Assembly: GCA_016708825.1 (NCBI GenBank)
Contig: JADJEZ010000004.1
Coordinates: 186,001-250,000, forward strand
Direction of reading: 5' to 3'
Source: Betaproteobacteria bacterium
GTDB taxonomy: Bacteria > Pseudomonadota > Gammaproteobacteria > Burkholderiales > Usitatibacteraceae
DNA: 64,000 bases
The first letter of the stretch is position 1; each line of letters opens with the position of its first letter. This document shows positions 10,124 through 22,008 of the stretch, piece after piece. The notes beneath the pieces are model-generated. The model was not told where the DNA came from. It saw nothing but the letters and a program-made list of their open reading frames with translations, and did not search any database. A program made the position numbers and the translations under genes.

Positions 10124-10767
10124 GGCCCCGGCCGCCGCAGCAGCGGCGCGAGGGCCGGCCACACGTTCTCGAGGATGCGCGGCTGCGCTGCCGCGGACGG
10201 GTGGAGCTGGTCGGCCTGGAAGAGGTCGCGCCGGTCGGCGATACCCTCGAGGAGGAAGGGCACGAGGGGCACGCGCGCCGCCTTGGCGAGCCGCGGGTAG
10301 AGCTCGCGGAACTCGCGCGCGTATTCGATGCCATAATTGGGCGGAATCATGAGCCCCACCAGCACGGGTTCGGCCCGGGCGGCGCGGGCGATGCGGATCA
10401 TCTCCTCGAGGTTGGCGCGCGACGCGGCCACCGGCTGGCCGCGCAGGCCGTCGTTGGCCCCGAGCGCGATCACCACGAGGGAGGGTCGGTGCCGGTCGAG
10501 GTCGACGGGCAGGCGGCGCAGCCCGCCGGCCGTGGTCTCGCCCGACACGCTCGCGTTGACCACGCGCCAGTCGAGCTTCTCGACGGTGATGCGCTCGCCC
10601 AGGAGCGATACCCAGCCCTGGCTGGTGGCAAGCCCGTAGGCCGCGGAGAGGCTGTCGCCGAAAATCATGACGGTGCGCTGGGCGAGGCTCGGCGCGGCGG
10701 CGAAACAGAAGAGGAGCGCCGCGAGGCCGATGGCCACGCGTCGCAGGAGTCGAGTGAGGGATTTCAC
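10120..10767 (-). CDS. tesA: TesA-like SGNH arylesterase / acyl-CoA thioesterase I
   Basis: A periplasmic SGNH-fold hydrolase of the TesA/arylesterase type. After a signal peptide (basic start, hydrophobic AIGLAALLFCFAAAPSLA) the mature enzyme carries block I FGDSLSAAYGL with the nucleophile Ser. Block III is GANDGLRG and the catalytic Asp-His block is DQLHPSAAAQ. It likely cleaves acyl esters or thioesters; the physiological substrate is uncertain. The start is GTG 10767. Location beside a YbbA/YbbP-type ABC transporter, divergently transcribed with a 39-base gap, mirrors the tesA-ybbA-ybbP arrangement of E. coli. Confidence 0.9.
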   Translation of the reverse strand: MKSLTRLLRRVAIGLAALLFCFAAAPSLAQRTVMIFGDSLSAAYGLATSQGWVSLLGERITVEKLDWRVVNASVSGETTAGGLRRLPVDLDRHRPSLVVIALGANDGLRGQPVAASRANLEEMIRIARAARAEPVLVGLMIPPNYGIEYAREFRELYPRLAKAARVPLVPFLLEGIADRRDLFQADQLHPSAAAQPRILENVWPALAPLLRRPGP

Positions 10768-10806
10768 GTCGGGACTTTCGTCGCAGCCGGCGCACACCGG
10801 AGCACC

Positions 10807-11523
10807 ATGAACGCAATGAACGAAGGGGAATACGAACTGGCCGGCGAGACGGCCCGGCCCGTCATTGTGCGGGCCGAGGGGCTCACCAAACAAGTCTCCA
10901 CGCCGGACCACGACCTGGTGATCGTGCGGGACGTGGCCCTGCGCGTGGCCGCGGGAGAATCGGTGGCCATCGTCGGCGCCTCGGGATCGGGGAAGTCCAC
11001 GCTGCTCGGACTGCTCGCGGGCCTCGATGTTCCCACGGCGGGGCGCGTGTGGATCGACGGCGAGGACCTCTTCGCCCAGGACGAGGACGGCCGGGCGCGC
11101 CTGCGCGGCCGGCTCGTGGGCTTCGTCTTCCAGTCCTTCCAGCTCCTGCCGGCGCTCACCGCCCTCGAGAACGTGATGCTGCCGCTGGAACTCGCCGGTG
11201 CACGGGACGCCCAGGCGAGTGCGGCGCGCGTGCTCGGGCAGGTCGGGCTCGCGGACCGCCTCGGCCACTACCCGCGCCAGCTCTCCGGCGGCGAGCAGCA
11301 GCGCGTGGCCGTGGCGCGAGCCTTCGCCACCGAGCCCAAGCTCCTCTTCGCCGACGAGCCGACGGGCAACCTCGACTCGGCGACCGGCGCGCAGGTGATC
11401 GAGCTCCTCTTCTCCATGAACCGCGACCGCGGCACGACGCTCGTGCTGGTCACCCACGACGAGGCGCTCGCGGCACGCTGCGATCGCCGGGTCGCGATAG
11501 CCGCGGGCGTGGTGACGGCCTGA
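10807..11523 (+). CDS. ybbA: ABC transporter ATP-binding protein, YbbA/LolD type
   Basis: A 238-residue ATPase of the MacB/LolD-type subfamily. It has Walker A GASGSGKST, Q-loop FVFQSFQLLPALT, signature LSGGEQQRVAVARAF, Walker B LLFADEPTGNLD and H-loop LVTHDEAL. The 20-residue N-terminal extension before the domain is unusual but not unique. It is followed after 34 bases by a large FtsX-type permease, the expected partner. E. coli YbbAP is poorly understood; a role in cell-envelope transport or mechanotransmission is inferred from family only. Confidence 0.9.
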   Translation: MNAMNEGEYELAGETARPVIVRAEGLTKQVSTPDHDLVIVRDVALRVAAGESVAIVGASGSGKSTLLGLLAGLDVPTAGRVWIDGEDLFAQDEDGRARLRGRLVGFVFQSFQLLPALTALENVMLPLELAGARDAQASAARVLGQVGLADRLGHYPRQLSGGEQQRVAVARAFATEPKLLFADEPTGNLDSATGAQVIELLFSMNRDRGTTLVLVTHDEALAARCDRRVAIAAGVVTA

Positions 11524-11557
11524 GCCGGACGGCCCCTTCCGCGAGATCCCGACAGTG

Positions 11558-14045
11558 ATGAAGAACTTCTCCATCGCGATGAAGATGCTCCGCCGCAACG
11601 CCCACGCGGGCGAGGCGAAGGTGCTCGCCGCCGCGCTCTTCGTGGCCGTGGCGAGCGTGACCACGGTCGGCTTCTTCGCCGACCGCGTGCAGGGCGCCCT
11701 GGACCGCCAGGCGAACGAACTCCTCGGCGGCGACCTCGTGGTGATCGCCGACCATCCCGTGCCCGCCGCGTTTCGCGAACGCGCCGCGGCCGGCGGCCTC
11801 GCGCTCGCGGGCACCACCACGTTCCCGAGCATGGTGGCGGGCCCGGCGGGCGTGAGCCTGTCGGAGATCAAGGCGGTGAGCGAGTCGTTTCCGCTGCGTG
11901 GCCGCATCCGCGTGGCGGACGCCCCGGAGTCGCCGGATCGCGAGGCGGCCGGTTCGCCGGCGCCGGGCACCGTGTGGGTCGGCGTGCCGCTCGTCTCGCG
12001 CATCGGGGCCCGCGTGGGCGAGACGATCCGGGTCGGCGAGGCGAGCCTCGCGGTCGCCGCGATCATCACGCGCGAACCCGACAGCGTGCTCGACTCTTCG
12101 GCCTCGCGCCGCGCGTGCTCATGAGCGAGGCCGACCTCGCGGCCACCGGCCTCGTGCAGGTCGGCAGCCGCGTGTCCTACCGCCTGCTCGTCGCGGGGGA
12201 AGCGCGGACCGTCGCGCGCTACGACGAGGAGATGCGCCCGCGCCTGGCCCGCGGGGAGCGCATCGAGGGCGTGCGCGACGCACGCAGCGAGGTGCGCGTC
12301 TCCCTCGAGCGCGCGCAGCGCTTCCTCGGCCTTGCCTCGCTCCTGTCGGTGGTGCTCGCCAGCGTGGCGGTGGCCCTCGCGGCCCGGCGCTTTTCGATTC
12401 GGCAGACCGACGGCGCGGCGATGATGCGCTGCCTCGGCGCCGCGCAGGCCGACATCTTCGCGATCAACGCGTGGCAGTTCCTCGCCCTCGCCGCGGCGGG
12501 CTGTGCCGCGGGCACGCTCGCGGGCTACGGGGCGCAGGCGGTGCTCGCGCACTGGCTCGAGGGCTTCTTCAGCGTCGCGCTGCCGGCCCCCGGGTGGCGT
12601 CCCGCGCTGCAGGGCGCCGTGATCGGCCTCGTGCTGGTGCTCGGGTTCACGATCCCGCCGCTGCTCAGGCTCCGGAACATCCCGACGCTGCGCGTGCTGC
12701 GCAGCGATGTCGCCGTCGCCGAACCCTCGAGCCTCGCGGCCTACGCGCTCGGGCTTTCCGCGCTCTCCGGGCTCATCGTCTGGCAGGCCGGCGACGCGAA
12801 GCTGGGCGGGCTCGCCATCGGCGGGTTCGCGCTCGCGCTCGGAACCGCCGCGCTCGCCGGGTACGCGCTGATCCGCGCGCTTTCGCGGCTGCGCTCCAGC
12901 GCCTCGGGTCCCTGGCGCTACGGGCTCGCGAACCTGCGCCGCAGGACGGGTGCGAGCCTCGTGCAGGTGATGGCGCTCGGCGTGGGCCTCATGGCGATGC
13001 TGCTCCTCACGGTGGTGCGCACGGATCTCATCGTGAAGTGGCAGAAGTCCATGCCCGCCGACATGCCCAACCGCTTCGCGATCAACATCCAGAGCGACCA
13101 GCTGCCGCTCGTGAAGGGCTATTTCGCGGACCTGGGGCTCGCCACGCCGGACCTCTACCCCATGGTGCGCGGCCGGCTGCTCGCGATCGGCGATCGCCCG
13201 GTCTCCCCCGCGGACTTCGAGGACCAGCGCGCCAGGCGCCTCGCGGAGCGCGAGTTCAACCTCTCCTGGGCGCAGGCGCTGCGCCCGGACAACGCGATCG
13301 TCGCCGGGGCTGGTGGAAGGCGGGCGACGCCTCGCCGCAGTTCTCGGTGGAGGAGGGCATCGCCAAGGCGCTCTCGATCCGCGTGGGCGACACGCTCACC
13401 TGGGACGTGGCGGGCTCGCGCTTCAGGGCCCGCGTGACGAGCCTGCGCAAGGTGGAATGGGACAACTTCAAGGCGAACTTCTTCGTGATCGCGAATCCGG
13501 GCGTGCTGGAAGCCTATCCGGCGAGCTGGATCACGAGCTTCCACCTGCCGGCCGGCCGCGAGGAGGTGGTGAACCGCCTGGTCGAGCGCTTCCCCAACGT
13601 GAGCGTGATCGACCTGACGGCCATCATGGCGCAGGTCAAGCGCATCTCCGACCAGGTCTCGCGCGCGGTGGAGTTCGTGTTCCTCTTCGCGATTGCCGCG
13701 GGGCTGGTGGTGCTCTTCGCCGCGATCACCTCCACGCAGGACGAGCGCGTCTTCGAGGGCGCGGTGATGCGCACGCTCGGGGCCAGCCGCAGGCAGATGG
13801 TGGTCACGCAGCTCTCGGAGTTCCTCGCGATCGGGCTGCTTTCGGGCCTGGTGGCCGCGGCCGGCGCCGTGGGGCTCGCGATGGTGCTCTCCGAACGCGT
13901 GCTGGGCGTGCCCTACGAATTCGACTGGCTGGTGCCCGTGGCCGGACTCCTCGCGGGCGGGGTGGGGGTCGCGATCGCGGGCCTCGTGGGCACGCGCCGG
14001 GCCGTCGACTCGCCCCCGCTCGCCGCCATTCGCGCCGTCACCTGA
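11558..14045 (+). pseudogene. ybbP: FtsX-family ABC permease YbbP, two frameshifts
   Basis: This would encode an approximately 829-residue permease with two FtsX/MacB-type membrane units, the partner of the preceding ATPase. Translation is broken twice. Near 12095 the frame must move so that REPDSVLD continues into FFGLAPRVLMSEADLAATGL; restoring one T (gacTTCTTCGG) does this. Near 13307 one base is missing before WWKAGDASPQFSVEEG. Both repairs give normal family sequence up to the stop at 14045, including the last membrane bundle (FVFLFAIAAGLVVLFAAI) and the end RAVDSPPLAAIR. As given, the first frame stops at 12124. Two one-base losses in one conserved gene suggest sequence error, but true decay cannot be excluded. 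Confidence 0.85.
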
Positions 14046-14050
14046 AGGAA

Positions 14051-14974
14051 GTGGCCGTCTCGCGCGGGCTCGCCTCGCCCTACCTGCTGCTCACCGCGAC
14101 TTCCTTCTTCTGGTCGCTCAACTGGGTGGTGGGCAAGGCGCTCGTGGGGACGGTCTCGCCGCTCACCCTCACGCTCATCCGCTGGGTGGTCGCCGTGGCC
14201 GCGATGATGCCCTTCGCCTGGCCGCAGATCCGCGCGCACTGGCCCCTGGTCCGGCGCGAGTGGAAGACCATCGCCTGGATCGCCTTCTGGGGCACGGGGC
14301 TGCACAACGCCTTCGCCTACGTGGGACTGCAGTACACCACCGCCACCAACGGCGTGATCCTGAACAGCTCCATCCCGATCCTCATCATCCTGACCGGCTG
14401 GATCGTCTACCGCGACACGATCTCGCGGCCGCAGATGGTGGGCGTGCTCGTCTCGCTCGCGGGCGTGCTGGCGGTGCTCACGAAGGGCGACCCGGGCGTG
14501 CTCGCGAGCTTGAGGCTCAACGCCGGCGACCTCATCATCCTCGTGGGCATCGTGTTCTGGGCGATCTACACGGTGTTGCTGCGCATGCGGCCCCGGGAGC
14601 TTCCGGGGCTCGCGCTGCTCGCCTGCTGCGGCTCGGTGGGGATCCTGTTCCTCGCGCCCCTGAGCGCGGCCGAGCTCCTGTTCCTCGGCGGCAAGGTGGA
14701 ATTCACGCCGGCATCCGTCGCCGCGATGCTCTACGTGGGGACCTTCCCGTCGTTCATCGGCTACGTGTTCTGGAACCGCGCCGTCTCCGAGGTCGGGCCG
14801 AATATCGCGGGGATCTTCATCCACCTGATGCCGGTGTTCGGGAGCGTGCTCGCCTGGGTGTTTCTCGGCGAGCACTTCCGGGCGTTCCACTTCGTCGGCA
14901 TCGCCCTGATCCTCGCCGGCGTCTGGCTCACCGCGCAGGGGCGCCGCGACCTGCTGCCGCCCGCGCCCCGGTAG
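14051..14974 (+). CDS. DMT-superfamily (EamA) transporter
   Basis: A 307-residue integral membrane protein with about ten predicted helices arranged as two EamA repeats. The first begins LLTATSFFWSLNWVVGKAL and the second LIILVGIVFWAIYTVLLRM. Conserved features include the GLQYTTATNGVILNSSIP region of repeat one and FWNRAVSEVGPNIAGIFIHL in repeat two. EamA proteins usually export amino acids or other metabolites; the substrate cannot be inferred. The GTG at 14051 lies five bases after the ybbP stop. The end is 11 bases from the convergent ppx gene. Confidence 0.88.
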   Translation: MAVSRGLASPYLLLTATSFFWSLNWVVGKALVGTVSPLTLTLIRWVVAVAAMMPFAWPQIRAHWPLVRREWKTIAWIAFWGTGLHNAFAYVGLQYTTATNGVILNSSIPILIILTGWIVYRDTISRPQMVGVLVSLAGVLAVLTKGDPGVLASLRLNAGDLIILVGIVFWAIYTVLLRMRPRELPGLALLACCGSVGILFLAPLSAAELLFLGGKVEFTPASVAAMLYVGTFPSFIGYVFWNRAVSEVGPNIAGIFIHLMPVFGSVLAWVFLGEHFRAFHFVGIALILAGVWLTAQGRRDLLPPAPR

Positions 14975-14985
14975 CGCCTGCGCCG

Positions 14986-16474
14986 CTAGGCCGCCTCTCG
15001 GCGGTCTCGAAGGAAACGCCCGCCGTCCCACTCGCCGCGCTCGGCCTCCAGCGCGATCGCGACCAGGGTGTTCTTCGCGAGCCACGCACCGTCGACCCTC
15101 GAGCCGCAGGCCCTTCGCCTTGCGCGCGATGCGAAGGCGCGGAAGCTCCAGGTGCGCCGGCTGCGGTAGACGATCACGGCCACGCGCAGGCACAGGGCGA
15201 GGGTGGAGAGCGAGGCGTCGTCGTCGAAAGCCGCGCGCATCTTCGACAGGCGGCCGCGCTGCGCGAGCACGAGGTTCGACAGCCACCCCTGTTCCTGGCG
15301 GGAGAACCCGGGCATGTCGGCGAAGGCGAGGATGTAGGCCGAGTGCTTGTGGTAGGCGGCCTGCGATATCGAGATGCCGATCTCGTGCAGGCGCGCGGCC
15401 CAGTCGAGGAACATTTCCGCGCGCGTGCCCCGCTCGTCGCGCACGGGCTCGAGCTGGTCGATAGAGCTCGCGGGCGAGCGAGCCGACGCGCCGCGACTGC
15501 ACCTGGTCGACATGGTAGCGGCGCACGAACTGGTCCACCGTCACCTCGCGGATGTCGCGGTGGTGCACGCGACCCAGCAGGTCCCGCAGGACCCCCTGGC
15601 GCAGCGCCCCCTCGGCGATGGTCATCTCCCGGAGCGCGAACTCGGTGAAGATCGCGCCCATGATGGCAAGCCCCCCGGCGAACACCGGCAGCCGCTCCTC
15701 CCGCAGGCCGGGAAGGGCGAGCTTCCTCGCTTCGCCCGCGGCGATCGCCTGCTCGCGCAGCCACTCAAGCCCCTCGGCGGTGATGCCGCGCTCGGCGCGG
15801 CCCGAGGCGACCATCGCCTCGGAGAGCGAACGCGCGCTGCCGGAGGACCCCACGGCCTCCCGCCAGCCCGTCTTCTCGAAGCGCGACACGATGGTCTGCA
15901 CCTGCGCGCGCGCGGCAAGTTCCGCGGCCTTCATCGATTTCTTGTCGATGCGCCCGTCGGGAAAGAAGCGCTGCGTCCAGCTCACGCAGCCCAGGTACAG
16001 GCTCTCCATCACCTTCGGCCGGGACTTGGCGCCGATGATGAACTCCGTCGATCCGCCGCCTATGTCGATCACGAGGCGGTCGCGGTCCGTGGGCGGCAGG
16101 GACTGCACGACGCCGGCGTAGATGAGCCGCGCCTCCTCCCGCCCGGAGATGATTTCGATGGGGAAGCCGATCGCCTCGCGGGCCTTCTCCAGGAACTCGC
16201 GCGCGTTCTTCGCCACGCGCAGGGTGTTGGTGCCGACCACGCGCACCGATTCAGGCGGCATGCCCGCCAGCCGCTCGGAGAAGCGCCGGAGCGTGGCGAG
16301 GGCGCGTTCCTGCGCCTGTGCGTCGATGCGCTTGTCGGGGCCGAGGCCTGCTCCGAGGCGCACCGTCTCCTTGATCGAATCGAGCGCGTAGATCTGGTCG
16401 TCGACGACCCGGCCGATGGCCAGGTGGAAGCTGTTGGAGCCGAGGTCGACCGCGGCGAGGGTGGTATATTCCAT
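14986..16474 (-). pseudogene. ppx: Exopolyphosphatase (Ppx/GppA), frameshifted
   Basis: Ppx removes terminal phosphates from polyphosphate (GppA paralogues act on pppGpp). The first 330 codons from ATG 16474 are intact: AAVDLGSNSFHLAIGR, then VIDIGGGSTEFIIG and GSSGSARSLSEAM, i.e. the ASKHA ATPase fold. The C-terminal HD-like part needs three shifts. Near 15460 one extra base separates ARELY from DQLEPVRDERG. Near 15153 one base is missing between YRSRR and DLELPRLRIARKAKG. Near 15097 one extra G precedes VDGAWLAKNTL. Repaired, it is about 495 residues, family length. It is divergent from ppk, an expected functional pair. Confidence 0.88.
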
Positions 16475-16589
16475 GGTGCCTTCGCGCGTGCGCGCCCTCC
16501 CTTTTCGCGGGGCAGTATGGCACAGCGCGGCATGCGCCGCCGCGCGAGCGCCGCGCCGTCATGCAACCGTCACGCAGCAATCCCGGATC

Positions 16590-18686
16590 GTGGGTACCAA
16601 GCCGAAACCACAGCCCCGCAGGGCCACGTCGCACGCTCCCGAGCAGTTCCTGAACCGCGAGTTGCAGGCGCTCGAGTTCAATCGGCGCGTGCTCGCGCAG
16701 GCCGAGGACAAGGCCACGCCCGCGCTCGAGCGGCTGCGCTTCCTGTGCATCGTCTCGTCCAACATGGACGAGTTCTTCGAGATCCGCGTCGCGGGCGTGA
16801 AGGAGCAGCTGAAGCTCGGCCTCGCCTCGGTGGACCCCGACGGGCTCACGCCGCGGGAGATCTTCGAGCGCGTGAACGCCGTCGCGAGGAAGCTGGTCGA
16901 GCGCCAGTACGCGCTCCTGAACGACGCCGTCCTTCCCGCGCTCGCGGCCGAGGGCATCCGCTTCCTGCGCCGCGGCGAGTGGACGCCCGGCCAGCAGGAG
17001 TGGGTGCGCGACTTCTTCTTTCGCGAAATGATGCCGGTGCTGACACCCATCGGCCTCGATCCCGCGCACCCCTTCCCGCGCGTCTTCAACAAGAGCCTCA
17101 ATTTCGCGGTGGAGCTCGAAGGGCGGGATGCGTTCGGCCGGAACTCGCGCGCGGCCATCGTCCAGGCGCCACGGGTGCTGCCGCGGGTGATCCGGCTTCC
17201 GCGCGGCGTGGCCAAAGGCGAGCACGAGTTCACGTTCCTCACCTCCATCCTGCATGCGCACGTGGGAGAGCTCTTCACCGGGATGAACGTGCTCGGCTGC
17301 CACCAGTTCCGCGTCACGCGCAATTCCGACCTCTTCGTGGACGAGGAGGAGGTGAAGAACCTGAAGAAGGCGCTGCAGGGGGAACTGCCGCAGCGCCACC
17401 TGGGCGACGCCGTGCGCCTCGAGGTCGACGACACGATGACCGAGGGCATGGCCGCGTTCCTGCTCGAGCAGCTCGGGCTCGACGCGGCCGACCTCTACCG
17501 CGTCAACGGGCCGGTGAACCTGGTGCGCATGATGAGCGTGCCGGACCAGGTGGACCGCGCGGATCTCAAGTTCGCCGCCTTCCAGCCGGGCCTGCCCAAG
17601 GCGCTCGCGAAATCGAAGGACGTCTTCGAGACGCTCCGCAAGGGCGACATCCTGCTGCACCGGCCCTTCCAGTCCTTCGCGCCGGTGATCGACTTCATCC
17701 GCGAGGCGGCGCGCGACCCGCAGGTGGTCGCGATCAAGCAGACGGTCTACCGCACCGGAACCGACTCCGTGATCATGCAGACCCTCATCGACGCGGCGCG
17801 GGCCGGCAAGGAGGTCACCGTGGTCGTCGAGCTGATGGCGCGCTTCGACGAGGAGGCCAACATCAACTGGGCGGCCAAGCTCGAGGAGGTCGGCGCGCAT
17901 GTCGTCTACGGCGTGGTGGGGCACAAGACCCACGCCAAGATGGCGCTCGTGGTGCGCCGCGAGGAGGGGCGGCTCATGCGCTACGTGCACCTGGGCACGG
18001 GCAACTACCACCCCCGCACGGCGCGCCTCTACACCGACTTCGACCTCCTCTCGAGCAACCCCGACATCTGCGCCGACGTGAGCGAGGTGTTCCAGCAATT
18101 GACGGGGCTGGGCAAGGCCACGAAACTGCGCCACGTCTGGCAGGCGCCCTTCACCTTCCACCAGCGCCTGCTCGAGGCGATCGAGGGCGAGACCCGAAAC
18201 GCCCGCGCGGGCAAGCCCGCGGCGATTCTGGCCAAGATGAACGCGCTTCTCGAGCCGGCGGTGATCGAGGCGCTCTACCGGGCCTCCCAGGCGGGCGTGA
18301 AGGTCGATCTCGTGGTGCGCGGGGTGTGCGCCCTGCGCCCGGGCGTGGCGAAGCTCTCGGAGAACATCCGCGTGCGCTCGATCGTCGGGCGCTTTCTCGA
18401 GCACACGCGGGTCTTTCGCTTCGCCAACGGGGGCGAGGCGAAGGTGTGGCTCTCCAGCGCGGACTGGATGGACCGCAATTTCTTCCGCCGCATCGAGCTC
18501 GCCTTCCCGGTCTTCGACCGGAAGCTCGCGCGGCGCGTCGTGCGGGAGGGCCTGAAGCCCTACCTGGACGACAACGTGCAGGCGTGGGAGATGCGCGCGG
18601 ACGGCACCTACGTCCGGGTCAAGCGCGGCCGGGGCAAGAAGCACTGCGCCCAGCTGGAGCTCCTCCAGGCGCTCGCCTCGTCCTAG
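16590..18686 (+). CDS. ppk1: Polyphosphate kinase 1
   Basis: PPK1 reversibly polymerises the gamma-phosphate of ATP into polyphosphate. From GTG 16590 the product is 698 residues, close to the usual 690. The N-terminal domain shows FLNRELQALEFNRRVL and SSNMDEFFEIRVAG. The two phospholipase-D-like catalytic modules include KQTVYRTGTDS, the autophosphorylated histidine in GHKTHAKMALV, LGTGNYHPRTARLYTDF, and the second histidine region near FLEHTRVFRF. The frame is open further upstream through the ppx start, so the exact start is uncertain. An ATG at 16473 is possible but would add a low-complexity Arg/Ala extension. Confidence 0.95.
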   Translation: MGTKPKPQPRRATSHAPEQFLNRELQALEFNRRVLAQAEDKATPALERLRFLCIVSSNMDEFFEIRVAGVKEQLKLGLASVDPDGLTPREIFERVNAVARKLVERQYALLNDAVLPALAAEGIRFLRRGEWTPGQQEWVRDFFFREMMPVLTPIGLDPAHPFPRVFNKSLNFAVELEGRDAFGRNSRAAIVQAPRVLPRVIRLPRGVAKGEHEFTFLTSILHAHVGELFTGMNVLGCHQFRVTRNSDLFVDEEEVKNLKKALQGELPQRHLGDAVRLEVDDTMTEGMAAFLLEQLGLDAADLYRVNGPVNLVRMMSVPDQVDRADLKFAAFQPGLPKALAKSKDVFETLRKGDILLHRPFQSFAPVIDFIREAARDPQVVAIKQTVYRTGTDSVIMQTLIDAARAGKEVTVVVELMARFDEEANINWAAKLEEVGAHVVYGVVGHKTHAKMALVVRREEGRLMRYVHLGTGNYHPRTARLYTDFDLLSSNPDICADVSEVFQQLTGLGKATKLRHVWQAPFTFHQRLLEAIEGETRNARAGKPAAILAKMNALLEPAVIEALYRASQAGVKVDLVVRGVCALRPGVAKLSENIRVRSIVGRFLEHTRVFRFANGGEAKVWLSSADWMDRNFFRRIELAFPVFDRKLARRVVREGLKPYLDDNVQAWEMRADGTYVRVKRGRGKKHCAQLELLQALASS

Positions 18687-18761
18687 GACGCGCGCCCGCT
18701 CCTCAAGAATCGCAGGGCGGTGCCGATAAGGGGGCAATCCCCTCCGTCGAACCGACCTGCC

Positions 18762-19156
18762 ATGAAGACCTGCAGCCTGGGCGCGCGCGCTGGCAACGAC
18801 CGCCTCGTTGCCGCCGGGGTCCCCTGCCATCGGCCTGGAACTCGGGCGCTGGCTGCGCACGGTCGGCTCCGCTTTCCGCCGCGAACAGAGGCGCGCGGCT
18901 GCCACGTGCTCTTCGTGCCGGAGGCACGGGAGCCGTCTGCCGCTGAACTGGTCCGTGCCGCAAAGGCGCTGCCGGTCCTCACCGTCGGCGACGGGGAGGG
19001 TTTTGCCGAGGACTGCGGCAGCATCGGTTTCGTCACGCGCGACGATCGCGTCCAGTTCGAGATCAACCCGGAAGCCGCGGCCCGCGCATGCCTCACGGTG
19101 AGCTCCCAGCTGCTTCGGCTGGCGACAATCGTGCGCGATGGCAGGAGGGCGAGGCC

Positions 19157-19160
<4 letters not shown>
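18762..19160 (+). pseudogene. YfiR-family periplasmic protein, N-terminally truncated remnant
   Basis: The second half reads like the C-terminal part of a YfiR/DUF4154 protein: ARGCHVLFV, then ALPVLTVGDGEGFAED, GSIGFVTRDDRVQFEIN and CLTVSSQLLRLATIVRDGR. YfiR is normally a secreted repressor of the inner-membrane diguanylate cyclase YfiN. Here the N-terminal half, including signal peptide and the usual FxKFVEWP segment, is absent. The first 45 codons look like out-of-frame GC-rich sequence. The gene sits 75 bases after ppk1, and its stop overlaps the kinase start (ATGA). It is probably a truncated gene, or the 5' end is misassembled. The small hairpin AGGGG/CCCCT at 18729-18743 lies just upstream. 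Confidence 0.6.

Positions 19161-22004
<2,844 letters not shown>

Positions 22005-22008
<4 letters not shown>

Noticed and set aside
18729..18743. Riboswitch upstream of the c-di-GMP signalling genes
   Set aside because: Only a five-base-pair hairpin is present. The conserved core of GEMM c-di-GMP riboswitches is not seen.
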